A program made the translations under genes and the position numbers. Of a DNA stretch of 14,778 bases, positions 5,687 through 11,019 are shown piece after piece. Position 1 is the stretch's first letter. Every line of letters begins with the position of its first letter. The DNA comes from Clostridia bacterium. Lineage in GTDB: Bacteria; Bacillota; Clostridia; Oscillospirales; CAG-272. The notes under the pieces are model-generated. The model worked only from the letters and a program-made list of their open reading frames with translations. It had not been told where the DNA came from and made no database searches. The stretch spans positions 1 to 14,778 of the forward strand of contig CAAGDE010000162.1 of the NCBI GenBank assembly GCA_900768535.1, written 5' to 3'.

Positions 5687-8053
5687 TTATCTTTCCAGCA
5701 CGATTGCCGTGTAGGAGCCGCCTGCCGCGTAGGAGACAGCCAGAACCCGGTTCAGCTTTTCTGCCTTTACCGGAATCTTTTCCATTCCGTTCTCTGTCAG
5801 CCGGTATGCGTCCGGCTCCTCGGTGAGGTCCCCGTGGAAGAGCAGTGCCGCGTGTGCAAGTCCCAGGGTTGCGGATGCCGCTCTGCCCTCGCCCATGCGC
5901 TCCTTGACGCTGATGACGGGAACCCGCGTCAGGTCGAAAACAGGGGAAAGACCTTCGGTTTCCGCCGCATCCAGCGCCCGGTGTCCGTTTGCAAAGCCGA
6001 TCACCGCGTCAATGTCGCCGGCGGTGAGCCCCGCATCGTCCAGTGCTGCGGTCACCGCTGCGGTCAGACCCTTGGCGGAGCCTGTAATCTTACCGAACGG
6101 AACCGACGCGTGCGCCATGCCGTAGCCGGTGACGCGGCAGAGCAGCTCCGCGCCGCGCGCTTTTGCGGAATCCACCGTTTCCAGCAGTGCCGAGACCGAG
6201 CCGTCCGAGAGGGAGAACCGTTCTTTTTCTTCATACGGTCTGACCTTTTTGTCTGCGGTCAGGTTCAGCTTGCCGTACAGCTCGGAGATGATCTCGCTGT
6301 TCTCATCGGTACCGGTCGCCAGCATGGCGTCCTCCCAGCCGTTGCGGATGACCTGCATGGCGTAGGCGACCGACTGCAGTCCGGACTGCGCCCCGTTGGT
6401 CACGGTGACGTTGTAGCCCTTGATGCCGGCACAGATGGAGAGATATCCGCCCGCCGCGTTGTACACGGTGTTCGGGAATTTGAATGCCGAGCCGCCCGCA
6501 TTGCCCTTTTCGGCAATGATGCTCTGGAACTCACAGCTCGGACCCAGGGCACCCTCGGAGGTTCCCACAATCATACCGATGCGGGTTGCGTTCTCCTCGG
6601 TCACCTCGTATTTCGCGTCATGGAGCGCGTCCATGCCGGAGACTGCCTGCAATTGGCTCAGATGGTCGAGCTTGCGGTAGAAGTTCATCTTCAGTCCCTG
6701 CGCGTCATAGTCCGGCGTGCCGATGACCGATGCCGCCGAGGCGCCGCATTCGGCTCCCGCTTTGCAGGCATCGACATAAGCCGCACGACCGTTGCCGAGC
6801 GGGGTCACCATGCCGAGTCCCGTCACGGCGATCTCTTTTTTTGCCGGGGCTTCGGAGGTCTCTCCCTTGCCCTTGCTGAAGATGATGCTTGCGTTGTTGC
6901 CGCCGAAGGCAAAGGAGTTGTTCATCACGGCGCCCAGCGGCTTCTTTTCGGGCTTGTTGGGGACGAAATCGAGTTTCCCTGCCTTTTCGGCGAGCACGGC
7001 AAGATCCTCCCCGCTGTAGCCGAGCGTGGGCGGCACGGTGTCCTCGGTGAGTGCCTTGATGGCAAAGACCGCTTCAATCGCGCCCGCCGCACCCAGGCAG
7101 TGTCCGGTCATGGCTTTGGTGGAGCTGACCGACAGCCCGTCGTTTTTGCCGTCGAAGATGGTGTGCAGGGAGAGGAATTCCGCCTCGTCGTTCTTTGCGG
7201 TTCCGGTGCCGTGCGCGTTGACGTAGTCCACGTCCTCCTCGTGCAGTCCGGAGTGTGCGATTGCCGCACGGATGGCGTTCATCTGTCCCTCGCCGTCCGG
7301 ACGGGGGGCGGTGATGTGGTGCGCGTCGCTGCTGATGCCGGCGCCGAGCACTTCACAGTAGATGTGCGCGCCGCGCGCCCTGGCGTGTGCATAGGATTCC
7401 ACAATGACCGCTCCGGCGCCCTCTCCCAGCGTAATGCCGTGGGAGTGATTGAAGGGGGAGCAGGAGTTCTCGTCCAGCGCGTGGAGAGAAAGGAAGCCGG
7501 AATAGGGGACAGACGAAAAGGCGTCGGTTCCGCCGGCAATGACCACATCCGCTTTTCCCGCACGGATCAGATCGGACGCATACGCAATGCTGATGGTACC
7601 CGCCGCGCAGGCGTTTGCAACGTTGGTGACCACACCGCCTGCCCCGACCGCCGCCGCAACATGGTTGGCAATGGGGGAGATCGGCATTTTCAGTACATCC
7701 GCCGGCTGTTTTCCGCCGCGGTAATAGGACTCCAGGCTTCTGCCGCCGCCGACACAGCTACCCATGATGACGCTGACGCGCGGATCTCCGCCGAGCCCGG
7801 ACAGTCCGGCATCATGCACGGCTTCGTCGGTCGCCTTGAGGCAGAGCGCGGTCGCGCGGTCGAGGGCGGGGTCTGTTTCGGCAAAATCCCTGACCTCCGC
7901 CGCAAAATCGGCGTAGCAGTTTTCGGTATCCAGGGTGCGGGTGTGATCAATGCCGCTCTTGGACGCCAGGATGTTTTCCCAGCATTCCGGAACGTTGTGC
8001 CCGATGGCACTGATCACGCCCAGACCCGTAATGACGCATCTGTTCTCCGCCAT
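5687..8053 (-). CDS. fabF: Tandem ketosynthase fusion: FabF-type KS joined to a triad-less KS (chain-length-factor-like)
   Basis: The protein has 788 residues, about twice the length of FabF, and contains two thiolase-fold ketosynthase units in one uninterrupted frame. Unit 1 (about 1-393) has the full condensing triad: C149 in NACAAG, H281 in NAHGTGT, H318 in KAMTGHCLGAAG, and ends with NNSFAFGGNNA. Unit 2 (about 406-788) restarts with IAVTGLGMVTPLG but has NGAQSG (553-558) at the nucleophile, FANGH (687-691) at the first His and KERMGEG with E722 at the second His. The motif lysine is kept (K717). The linker at about 394-406 is rich in Gly, Glu, Ala and Lys. Unit 1 should elongate acyl-ACP; unit 2 should be inactive for condensation and resembles the KS-beta/chain-length-factor partner of polyketide synthases. 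A GGAG site overlapping the acpP stop precedes the ATG. It lies 6 bp after acpP. Confidence 0.9.
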   Translation of the reverse strand: MAENRCVITGLGVISAIGHNVPECWENILASKSGIDHTRTLDTENCYADFAAEVRDFAETDPALDRATALCLKATDEAVHDAGLSGLGGDPRVSVIMGSCVGGGRSLESYYRGGKQPADVLKMPISPIANHVAAAVGAGGVVTNVANACAAGTISIAYASDLIRAGKADVVIAGGTDAFSSVPYSGFLSLHALDENSCSPFNHSHGITLGEGAGAVIVESYAHARARGAHIYCEVLGAGISSDAHHITAPRPDGEGQMNAIRAAIAHSGLHEEDVDYVNAHGTGTAKNDEAEFLSLHTIFDGKNDGLSVSSTKAMTGHCLGAAGAIEAVFAIKALTEDTVPPTLGYSGEDLAVLAEKAGKLDFVPNKPEKKPLGAVMNNSFAFGGNNASIIFSKGKGETSEAPAKKEIAVTGLGMVTPLGNGRAAYVDACKAGAECGASAASVIGTPDYDAQGLKMNFYRKLDHLSQLQAVSGMDALHDAKYEVTEENATRIGMIVGTSEGALGPSCEFQSIIAEKGNAGGSAFKFPNTVYNAAGGYLSICAGIKGYNVTVTNGAQSGLQSVAYAMQVIRNGWEDAMLATGTDENSEIISELYGKLNLTADKKVRPYEEKERFSLSDGSVSALLETVDSAKARGAELLCRVTGYGMAHASVPFGKITGSAKGLTAAVTAALDDAGLTAGDIDAVIGFANGHRALDAAETEGLSPVFDLTRVPVISVKERMGEGRAASATLGLAHAALLFHGDLTEEPDAYRLTENGMEKIPVKAEKLNRVLAVSYAAGGSYTAIVLER

Positions 8054-8059
8054 TGTGGA

Positions 8060-8305
8060 TTACTCCGCGTGTGCCACAACGTATGCGGCAAGCGCATCGA
8101 TGTTCCGGAAGTGCTCCTTGCCCACACCGGTCATCGGAACGCCGTATTCCTCATCGATGGCGGAGATGATCTCCAGGGAGTCGATGGAATCCAGTCCGAT
8201 TCCGTCATTGAACAGGGGCGTATCGTATTCCAGCGCGCCGGCGTCGATTCCCAGTCTGTCACAGAGCATTTCCTTGATTTTGGCTTTGACTTCATTTGCG
8301 TTCAT
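8060..8305 (-). CDS. acpP: Acyl carrier protein
   Basis: This 81-residue acidic protein carries the growing acyl chain on a phosphopantetheine attached to S40 in GIGLDSIDSLEI (35-46). The motif differs from the usual housekeeping form (GADSLDTVEL). It is closer to ACPs that I recall from polyketide or aryl-polyene-type clusters; that comparison is from memory. The ATG has AGAGAGG about 9 nt upstream. The gene is the first of the tight operon, 6 bp before the ketosynthase fusion and 52 bp after the DUF308 gene. Confidence 0.92.
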   Translation of the reverse strand: MNANEVKAKIKEMLCDRLGIDAGALEYDTPLFNDGIGLDSIDSLEIISAIDEEYGVPMTGVGKEHFRNIDALAAYVVAHAE

Positions 8306-8357
8306 GATTGGTAACCTCTCTTGTATGTTGATTTTATATGGTTATCACAACAGGGTG

Positions 8358-8942
8358 TTATGACCGGGGGAAGATGTTCGCCTCGCCGCGCTCGCGGTAT
8401 TCCACCACGCGCACGGAGGTCAGAACCGTACAGGCACTCATGATGCCTTCAATCAGAAAGACCACGCCCATGACCGTGGTCAGGATCGCGACGCTTTCCC
8501 AGGGGTAAATGGCAACCACCAGTCCGCCCACCGAGGCAAGAGCGGCAAATGCCATAATCAGCCACCACAGCACAATTCCGAAGGATTTTGCATGGCGTGC
8601 GACCTGAATTTTGATGACGCCGTCGCTGAAGACGACCAGTCCCAGGATGGTTCCCGCAATTTCCACCGTCATGCTCGGACGGAGCAGGAAAACCAGACCG
8701 ATGCCCGCCAGCACACAGCCGAACACGAAATCGTACTGAAACGCGAGCCGGTAGAGATCCTTGGACGCGTAGCCTGTGATTTTGACCGCGCCGAGCAGGA
8801 TCAGCAGAACCCCGCAAACGGTCTCCCAGACGGCAAACGGAAAATGCAGTCCCACCAGCAGCAGGCAGGCAAGGACGATGATCGCCGCGGACAGCACCAC
8901 GTGCCCGATTTTTGCGATCTGCATGGGAATGACGGAGTGCAT
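8358..8942 (-). CDS. DUF308/HdeD-family membrane protein
   Basis: This 194-residue integral membrane protein has six predicted helices, at about 12-32, 36-58, 70-87, 92-112, 121-147 and 151-174. The repeated glycine-rich hairpins (GVLLILLGAVKI, GTILGLVVFSDGVIKI, GVVFLIEGIMSA) are characteristic of the DUF308/HdeD family. HdeD is linked to acid resistance in enterobacteria; the function in Firmicutes is unknown. The start is secured by AAGGAGGG 7 nt upstream and a promoter at 8973-9001. The gene lies 52 bp before acpP with no obvious terminator between them, so it may be co-transcribed with the lipid operon. Confidence 0.85.
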   Translation of the reverse strand: MHSVIPMQIAKIGHVVLSAAIIVLACLLLVGLHFPFAVWETVCGVLLILLGAVKITGYASKDLYRLAFQYDFVFGCVLAGIGLVFLLRPSMTVEIAGTILGLVVFSDGVIKIQVARHAKSFGIVLWWLIMAFAALASVGGLVVAIYPWESVAILTTVMGVVFLIEGIMSACTVLTSVRVVEYRERGEANIFPRS

Positions 8943-8949
8943 AAAGATT

Positions 8950-8957
8950 CCCTCCTT
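8950..8957 (-). promoter_or_regulatory. Shine-Dalgarno site of the DUF308 gene
   Basis: AAGGAGGG (reverse strand) lies 7 nt before the ATG at 8942. It fixes this start rather than the in-frame Met six codons downstream. Confidence 0.8.
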
Positions 8958-8972
8958 TTGTCAGATAACGAT

Positions 8973-9001
8973 ATTATACCGGACGCACCGCCGTATTGCA
9001 A
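8973..9001 (-). promoter_or_regulatory. Promoter of the DUF308 gene (and perhaps the lipid operon)
   Basis: On the minus strand, TTGCAA (9001-8996), a 17-bp spacer and TATAAT (8978-8973) form a sigma-A-type promoter. It would start transcription near 8966, giving a leader of about 24 nt. The -35 box overlaps the outer arm of the hairpin element at 8993-9058. It is the nearest convincing promoter upstream of acpP on this strand. Confidence 0.7.
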
Positions 9002-9058
9002 CTGACAAAACACCCCTCCGTGTCACACTTTAGGACACAGAAGGGTGTTTTGCAATAC
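8993..9058. terminator. Long stem-loop between the TetR and DUF308 genes
   Basis: Outer arms GTATTGCA (8993-9000) and TGCAATAC (9051-9058) flank inner arms CAAAACACCC (9006-9015) and GGGTGTTTTG (9043-9052). The stem continues through GTGTC (9020-9024) and GACAC (9034-9038) around a 9-nt loop. It begins 17 bp after the TetR stop. On the minus strand the hairpin is followed by a short GTTTTG run, fitting an intrinsic terminator. Near-symmetry makes bidirectional action possible. Confidence 0.65.
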
Positions 9059-9074
9059 AAATATCGGTGTAAAA

Positions 9075-9626
9075 TCAGAATAATTTACTCGGATTCCTTG
9101 AAAGATCGGTGATCAGCGCGACCGAACGGTGGTATTTGTCGGCAATGTCATCGTTCATGCCGCTTCTGGTCCAGTCCATGCACAGCCCGATGAACTGGCA
9201 CTTGACAAAATAGGTCAGCGCCGCGCGGTCGGCATCGGAAACCTCCTGCCCGGCAAGCTGTTCCCGCACCAGGAGCGTTGCGGTGTGATCGCACATTTTG
9301 CACACAAAGTCCTCGTAAGCGGCGCGGTCTACCGAATTGTAAATATGGTAGACGGCTTTTTTGTTCGCCTTGACAAATGCAAACGCCGATTCGATGCACT
9401 CGCCCATGGAGCGCACGGTGTCATGCTCCCGGACAAGCGTGTTGGCGGAATCGATGATGATCTCCTCCAGCAGTCCCGGAATGTCCTGAAAATGGTAGTA
9501 GAAGGTGTTCCGGCTGATGTTGCAGATGTCCACAATGCTTTTGACGCTGATCTTGTTCAGCGGGCGCTCGTTCAGAAGCCGGATAAACGCCGCCTTGATG
9601 GAATCCTTGGTATAATCGTTCGGCAC
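9075..9626 (-). CDS. TetR-family transcriptional regulator
   Basis: A 183-residue regulator with an N-terminal TetR helix-turn-helix (ISVKSIVDICNISRNTFYYHF, about residues 26-46) and a helical C-terminal ligand/dimer domain of the type seen in Clostridia TetR proteins. The start is chosen as the GTG at 9626-9624 because GGAGG lies 8 nt before it. An upstream in-frame GTG (9635) overlaps that site and is unlikely. The gene has its own promoter (9666-9694) with a candidate operator over the -10. It is upstream of the DUF308 gene and lipid operon in the same direction. Control of those genes is plausible, but no matching palindrome was seen at their promoter. Confidence 0.85.
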   Translation of the reverse strand: MPNDYTKDSIKAAFIRLLNERPLNKISVKSIVDICNISRNTFYYHFQDIPGLLEEIIIDSANTLVREHDTVRSMGECIESAFAFVKANKKAVYHIYNSVDRAAYEDFVCKMCDHTATLLVREQLAGQEVSDADRAALTYFVKCQFIGLCMDWTRSGMNDDIADKYHRSVALITDLSRNPSKLF

Positions 9627-9633
9627 AGCCTTC

Positions 9634-9640
9634 ACCTCCC
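9634..9640 (-). promoter_or_regulatory. Ribosome binding site deciding the TetR start
   Basis: The minus-strand GGGAGGT is directly followed by or overlaps an upstream GTG at 9635, but is correctly spaced (8 nt from GGAGG) for the GTG at 9626. The shorter start is therefore preferred. Confidence 0.65.
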
Positions 9641-9660
9641 TCCGGGACAGTCATATCTGC

Positions 9661-9680
9661 CTTTTAGTATACCATAAAAG
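9661..9680. promoter_or_regulatory. Inverted repeat over the TetR-gene -10, candidate operator
   Basis: CTTTTA (9661-9666) and TAAAAG (9675-9680) are perfect arms around an 8-bp centre. The -10 box at 9666-9671 lies inside. Size and location fit an autoregulatory TetR operator. No second copy was found by eye upstream of the DUF308 gene or acpP. Confidence 0.4.
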
Positions 9681-9694
9681 CGGCAGAAAATCAA
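9666..9694 (-). promoter_or_regulatory. Promoter of the TetR-family gene
   Basis: On the minus strand, TTGATT (9694-9689), a 17-bp spacer and TATACT (9671-9666) form a good sigma-A promoter. The start point would be near 9659, about 33 nt before the chosen GTG. Confidence 0.7.
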
Positions 9695-9831
9695 TAGGTT
9701 TTTGATTTGTTACATTCTTTATAATCCGCTATGACCGAAATATCTGTAATAATAACAATTCTCGTTCTTGCAAATCGAAGCGGAACATACAAAAATCAGG
9801 CACTTCATTTGTGTGAGATGCCGAATTTTGG
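9695..9831. other. AT-rich intergenic gap between mntP and the TetR gene
   Basis: This 137-bp stretch lies between the TetR-gene promoter and the mntP stop. It is clearly more AT-rich than its surroundings. No gene was found. On the minus strand a GGCA/TGCC hairpin at about 9799-9822 precedes a run of T (9791-9795) and might end mntP transcription, but its stem is short. Confidence 0.35.
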
Positions 9832-10401
9832 TCAGAAACGGATCACGCCGAGATGCTCCAGGAGGATTTTGAGACCGATGAAGATCAGGATCAGTCCGCC
9901 GACAAATTCCGCCTTGTTCCTGTATCGCAGACCGAACACACTGCCGATTTTCAGCCCAACCGCCGAGAGCAGGAAGGTGGTGACGCCGATGATGGGAGCG
10001 GCAAGCGCAATGTTTACGCCGTCCATGGCAAACGCAATACCGACCGCCAGCGCGTCAATGCTGGTGGCAACGGCAAGCAGGAGCATGGCAGGCGGCGCAA
10101 AGGAGGCGTTCTTTTCCCCACCGGGTTCCTCGGAAAAGGCTTCGCGGACCATGTTGATGCCGATCAGCGCGAGCAGGACGAACGCAATCCAGCTGCTGAT
10201 CCGTTCCACATAGGACTTGAACAGCGAGCCGAGGAAAAATCCGGCGGTCGGCATCAGCGCCTGAAATCCGCCGAACCACAGTCCGATCAGCAGATAGTGC
10301 TTCTTTTGCGGCTTTCCCACCGACAGTCCCTTACAGACCGCCACCGCAAACGCGTCCATCGACAGCCCGATTGCCAAAAGCAGAAGCTCCAGGATTCCCA
10401 T
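9832..10401 (-). CDS. mntP: MntP, manganese efflux pump
   Basis: MntP exports Mn2+ across the cytoplasmic membrane. The 189-residue protein has about six hydrophobic helices and the family's two internally repeated acidic motifs, LSMDAFAV (13-20, D16) and ATSIDALAVG (112-121, D116), plus a long charged loop at 88-100. The frame is open a further 53 codons upstream, but that part is riboswitch RNA. The ATG at 10401 is 9 nt after GGAGG, whereas the ATG at 10410 directly abuts it. Expression should be controlled by the manganese riboswitch and terminators upstream, so identity and regulation support each other. Confidence 0.93.
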   Translation of the reverse strand: MGILELLLLAIGLSMDAFAVAVCKGLSVGKPQKKHYLLIGLWFGGFQALMPTAGFFLGSLFKSYVERISSWIAFVLLALIGINMVREAFSEEPGGEKNASFAPPAMLLLAVATSIDALAVGIAFAMDGVNIALAAPIIGVTTFLLSAVGLKIGSVFGLRYRNKAEFVGGLILIFIGLKILLEHLGVIRF

Positions 10402-10410
10402 GTTAAACAT

Positions 10411-10416
10411 CCTCCC
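10411..10416 (-). promoter_or_regulatory. Shine-Dalgarno site deciding the mntP start
   Basis: GGGAGG (minus strand) is 9 nt before the ATG at 10401 and zero from the ATG at 10410. It follows the T tract of the second terminator by 5 nt. Confidence 0.75.
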
Positions 10417-10421
10417 GAAAG

Positions 10422-10449
10422 AAAAAAGTCCGGATGCCGCCATCCGAAC
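10422..10449 (-). terminator. Second intrinsic terminator in the mntP leader
   Basis: Minus-strand GTTCGGATG (10449-10441), loop GCGG and CATCCGGAC (10436-10428) form a 9-bp stem with one G-U pair, followed by TTTTTT (10427-10422). It sits immediately after the first terminator's T tract and 5 nt before the Shine-Dalgarno site. Confidence 0.75.
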
Positions 10450-10484
10450 AAAAAAGCCCAGATACGGCATTTCCCATATCTGAG
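10450..10484 (-). terminator. Riboswitch expression-platform terminator of mntP
   Basis: Minus-strand CTCAGATATGG (10484-10474) pairs with CCGTATCTGGG (10467-10457) around a 6-nt loop and is followed by TTTTTT (10455-10450). The 5' arm shares CTCAG with the 3' side of the aptamer's P1 helix, so P1 and this terminator cannot form together. Mn2+-stabilised P1 would therefore permit readthrough. Confidence 0.85.
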
Positions 10485-10586
10485 TCTCGATATCAAACCG
10501 CGCCGGCGGCTCACAGGACAAGCCAGACGGATGCACCGTCAGTCTGTTGACTTGCCGCACATTGCTGTGCCATCTACTCCCTCAAC
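10480..10586 (-). ncRNA. yybP-ykoY manganese riboswitch aptamer
   Basis: The minus-strand leader of mntP has the hallmarks of the yybP-ykoY family. P1 is GTTGAG (10586-10581) with CTCAG (10484-10480). The conserved GGGAGTAG lies at 10581-10574. A GCACA/TGTGC hairpin with a GCAA loop follows, then AAGTCAACAGACTGACGG...CCGTCTGGCTTGTC and finally the conserved GAGAC before P1'. This class senses Mn2+ and typically switches on mntP. The gene downstream is mntP, which supports the call. Confidence 0.88.
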
Positions 10587-10592
10587 GGGACC

Positions 10593-10621
10593 ATTATAGC
10601 ATGAATTTCGCCTGTTGTCAA
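10593..10621 (-). promoter_or_regulatory. mntP promoter, full consensus
   Basis: Minus-strand TTGACA (10621-10616), 17-bp spacer, TATAAT (10598-10593) match sigma-A consensus at 12 of 12 positions. Transcription would start near 10586, exactly at the aptamer's P1 helix. Confidence 0.88.
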
Positions 10622-10822
10622 CTGCTTCTGCGAAATTTGTCAAAAATTAGTCACAACTAACCGCTTGTAACGCCCTCGGTTTCGCGTTCAAAACTGCACA
10701 CCGGTATCTGCCCGGTGCGACAATCCTGCTCAAAATAGCGTGGTTTTTATAGGCGGAATAACCAAAAACGGGGTCGAAAAATGTACAATCCAGTAAAATT
10801 TTATAAAAAAGGAGCCTTTCTA
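10622..10822. other. Intergenic gap between divergent promoters
   Basis: About 200 bp separate the mntP promoter from the plus-strand promoter of the dehydratase gene. No gene is supported. A short hairpin CACCGG (10699-10704)/CCGGTG (10712-10717) is present without a T tract. The right half is AT-rich and leads into the plus-strand promoter. Confidence 0.4.
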
Positions 10823-10851
10823 TTGAAAAAGAAGTGATTTTGTGGTATAAT
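10823..10851 (+). promoter_or_regulatory. Promoter of the dehydratase-vanZ operon
   Basis: TTGAAA (10823-10828), a 17-bp spacer and TATAAT (10846-10851) match sigma-A consensus at 11 of 12 positions. Predicted start is near 10858, giving a leader of about 160 nt. Confidence 0.8.
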
Positions 10852-10857
10852 ATATCT

Positions 10858-11019
10858 ATCTGTCCATCATATGATGACGGTTTCGGCTCTGCACGCGGAC
10901 GAAAGCCCGGTGCGGAACTTCACGTGCGCCGGAAGATCCGCCGGCGTTTCCATTGCTCCGGCACCCTCGTGCGGACCCTTCCGTATGCGGACCCTGCCGG
11001 ATGAAAGGGTAAGGATGAT
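10858..11019 (+). promoter_or_regulatory. Long structured 5' leader of the dehydratase gene
   Basis: The leader starts with a perfect 12-bp palindrome CATCATATGATG (10865-10876). It then has hairpins CGCCGG/CCGGCG (10927-10932, 10941-10946), TCCG/CGGA (10980-10983, 10988-10991) and an outer stem ACCCTT/AAGGGT (10975-10980, 11005-11010) ending just before the Shine-Dalgarno AAGGA (11011-11015). TGCGGACCCT occurs twice (10970-10979, 10986-10995). It matches no riboswitch class I recognise. The outer stem and the small TCCG hairpin share base 10980. Confidence 0.45.

Noticed and set aside
5582..8314. Very long open frame (910 codons) on the plus strand opposite the ketosynthase fusion and acpP
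   Set aside because: Translation is low-complexity, rich in Arg, Gly, His and Val, and shows no family motif. The opposite strand encodes clear KS and ACP proteins. It is a GC-rich antisense shadow.
8306..8357. Separate acpP promoter with TATAAA as -10
   Set aside because: The -35 position reads ATAACA, a poor match. It could be a weak internal promoter but is not supported well enough to list.
145..8357. FapR- or FabT-type operator for the lipid operon
   Set aside because: No palindrome resembling the known FapR or FabT sites was seen upstream of acpP or the DUF308 gene.
10402..10560. N-terminal extension of MntP by 53 residues
   Set aside because: The extra codons cover the riboswitch aptamer and two terminators, and MntP proteins normally start at the equivalent of the chosen ATG.
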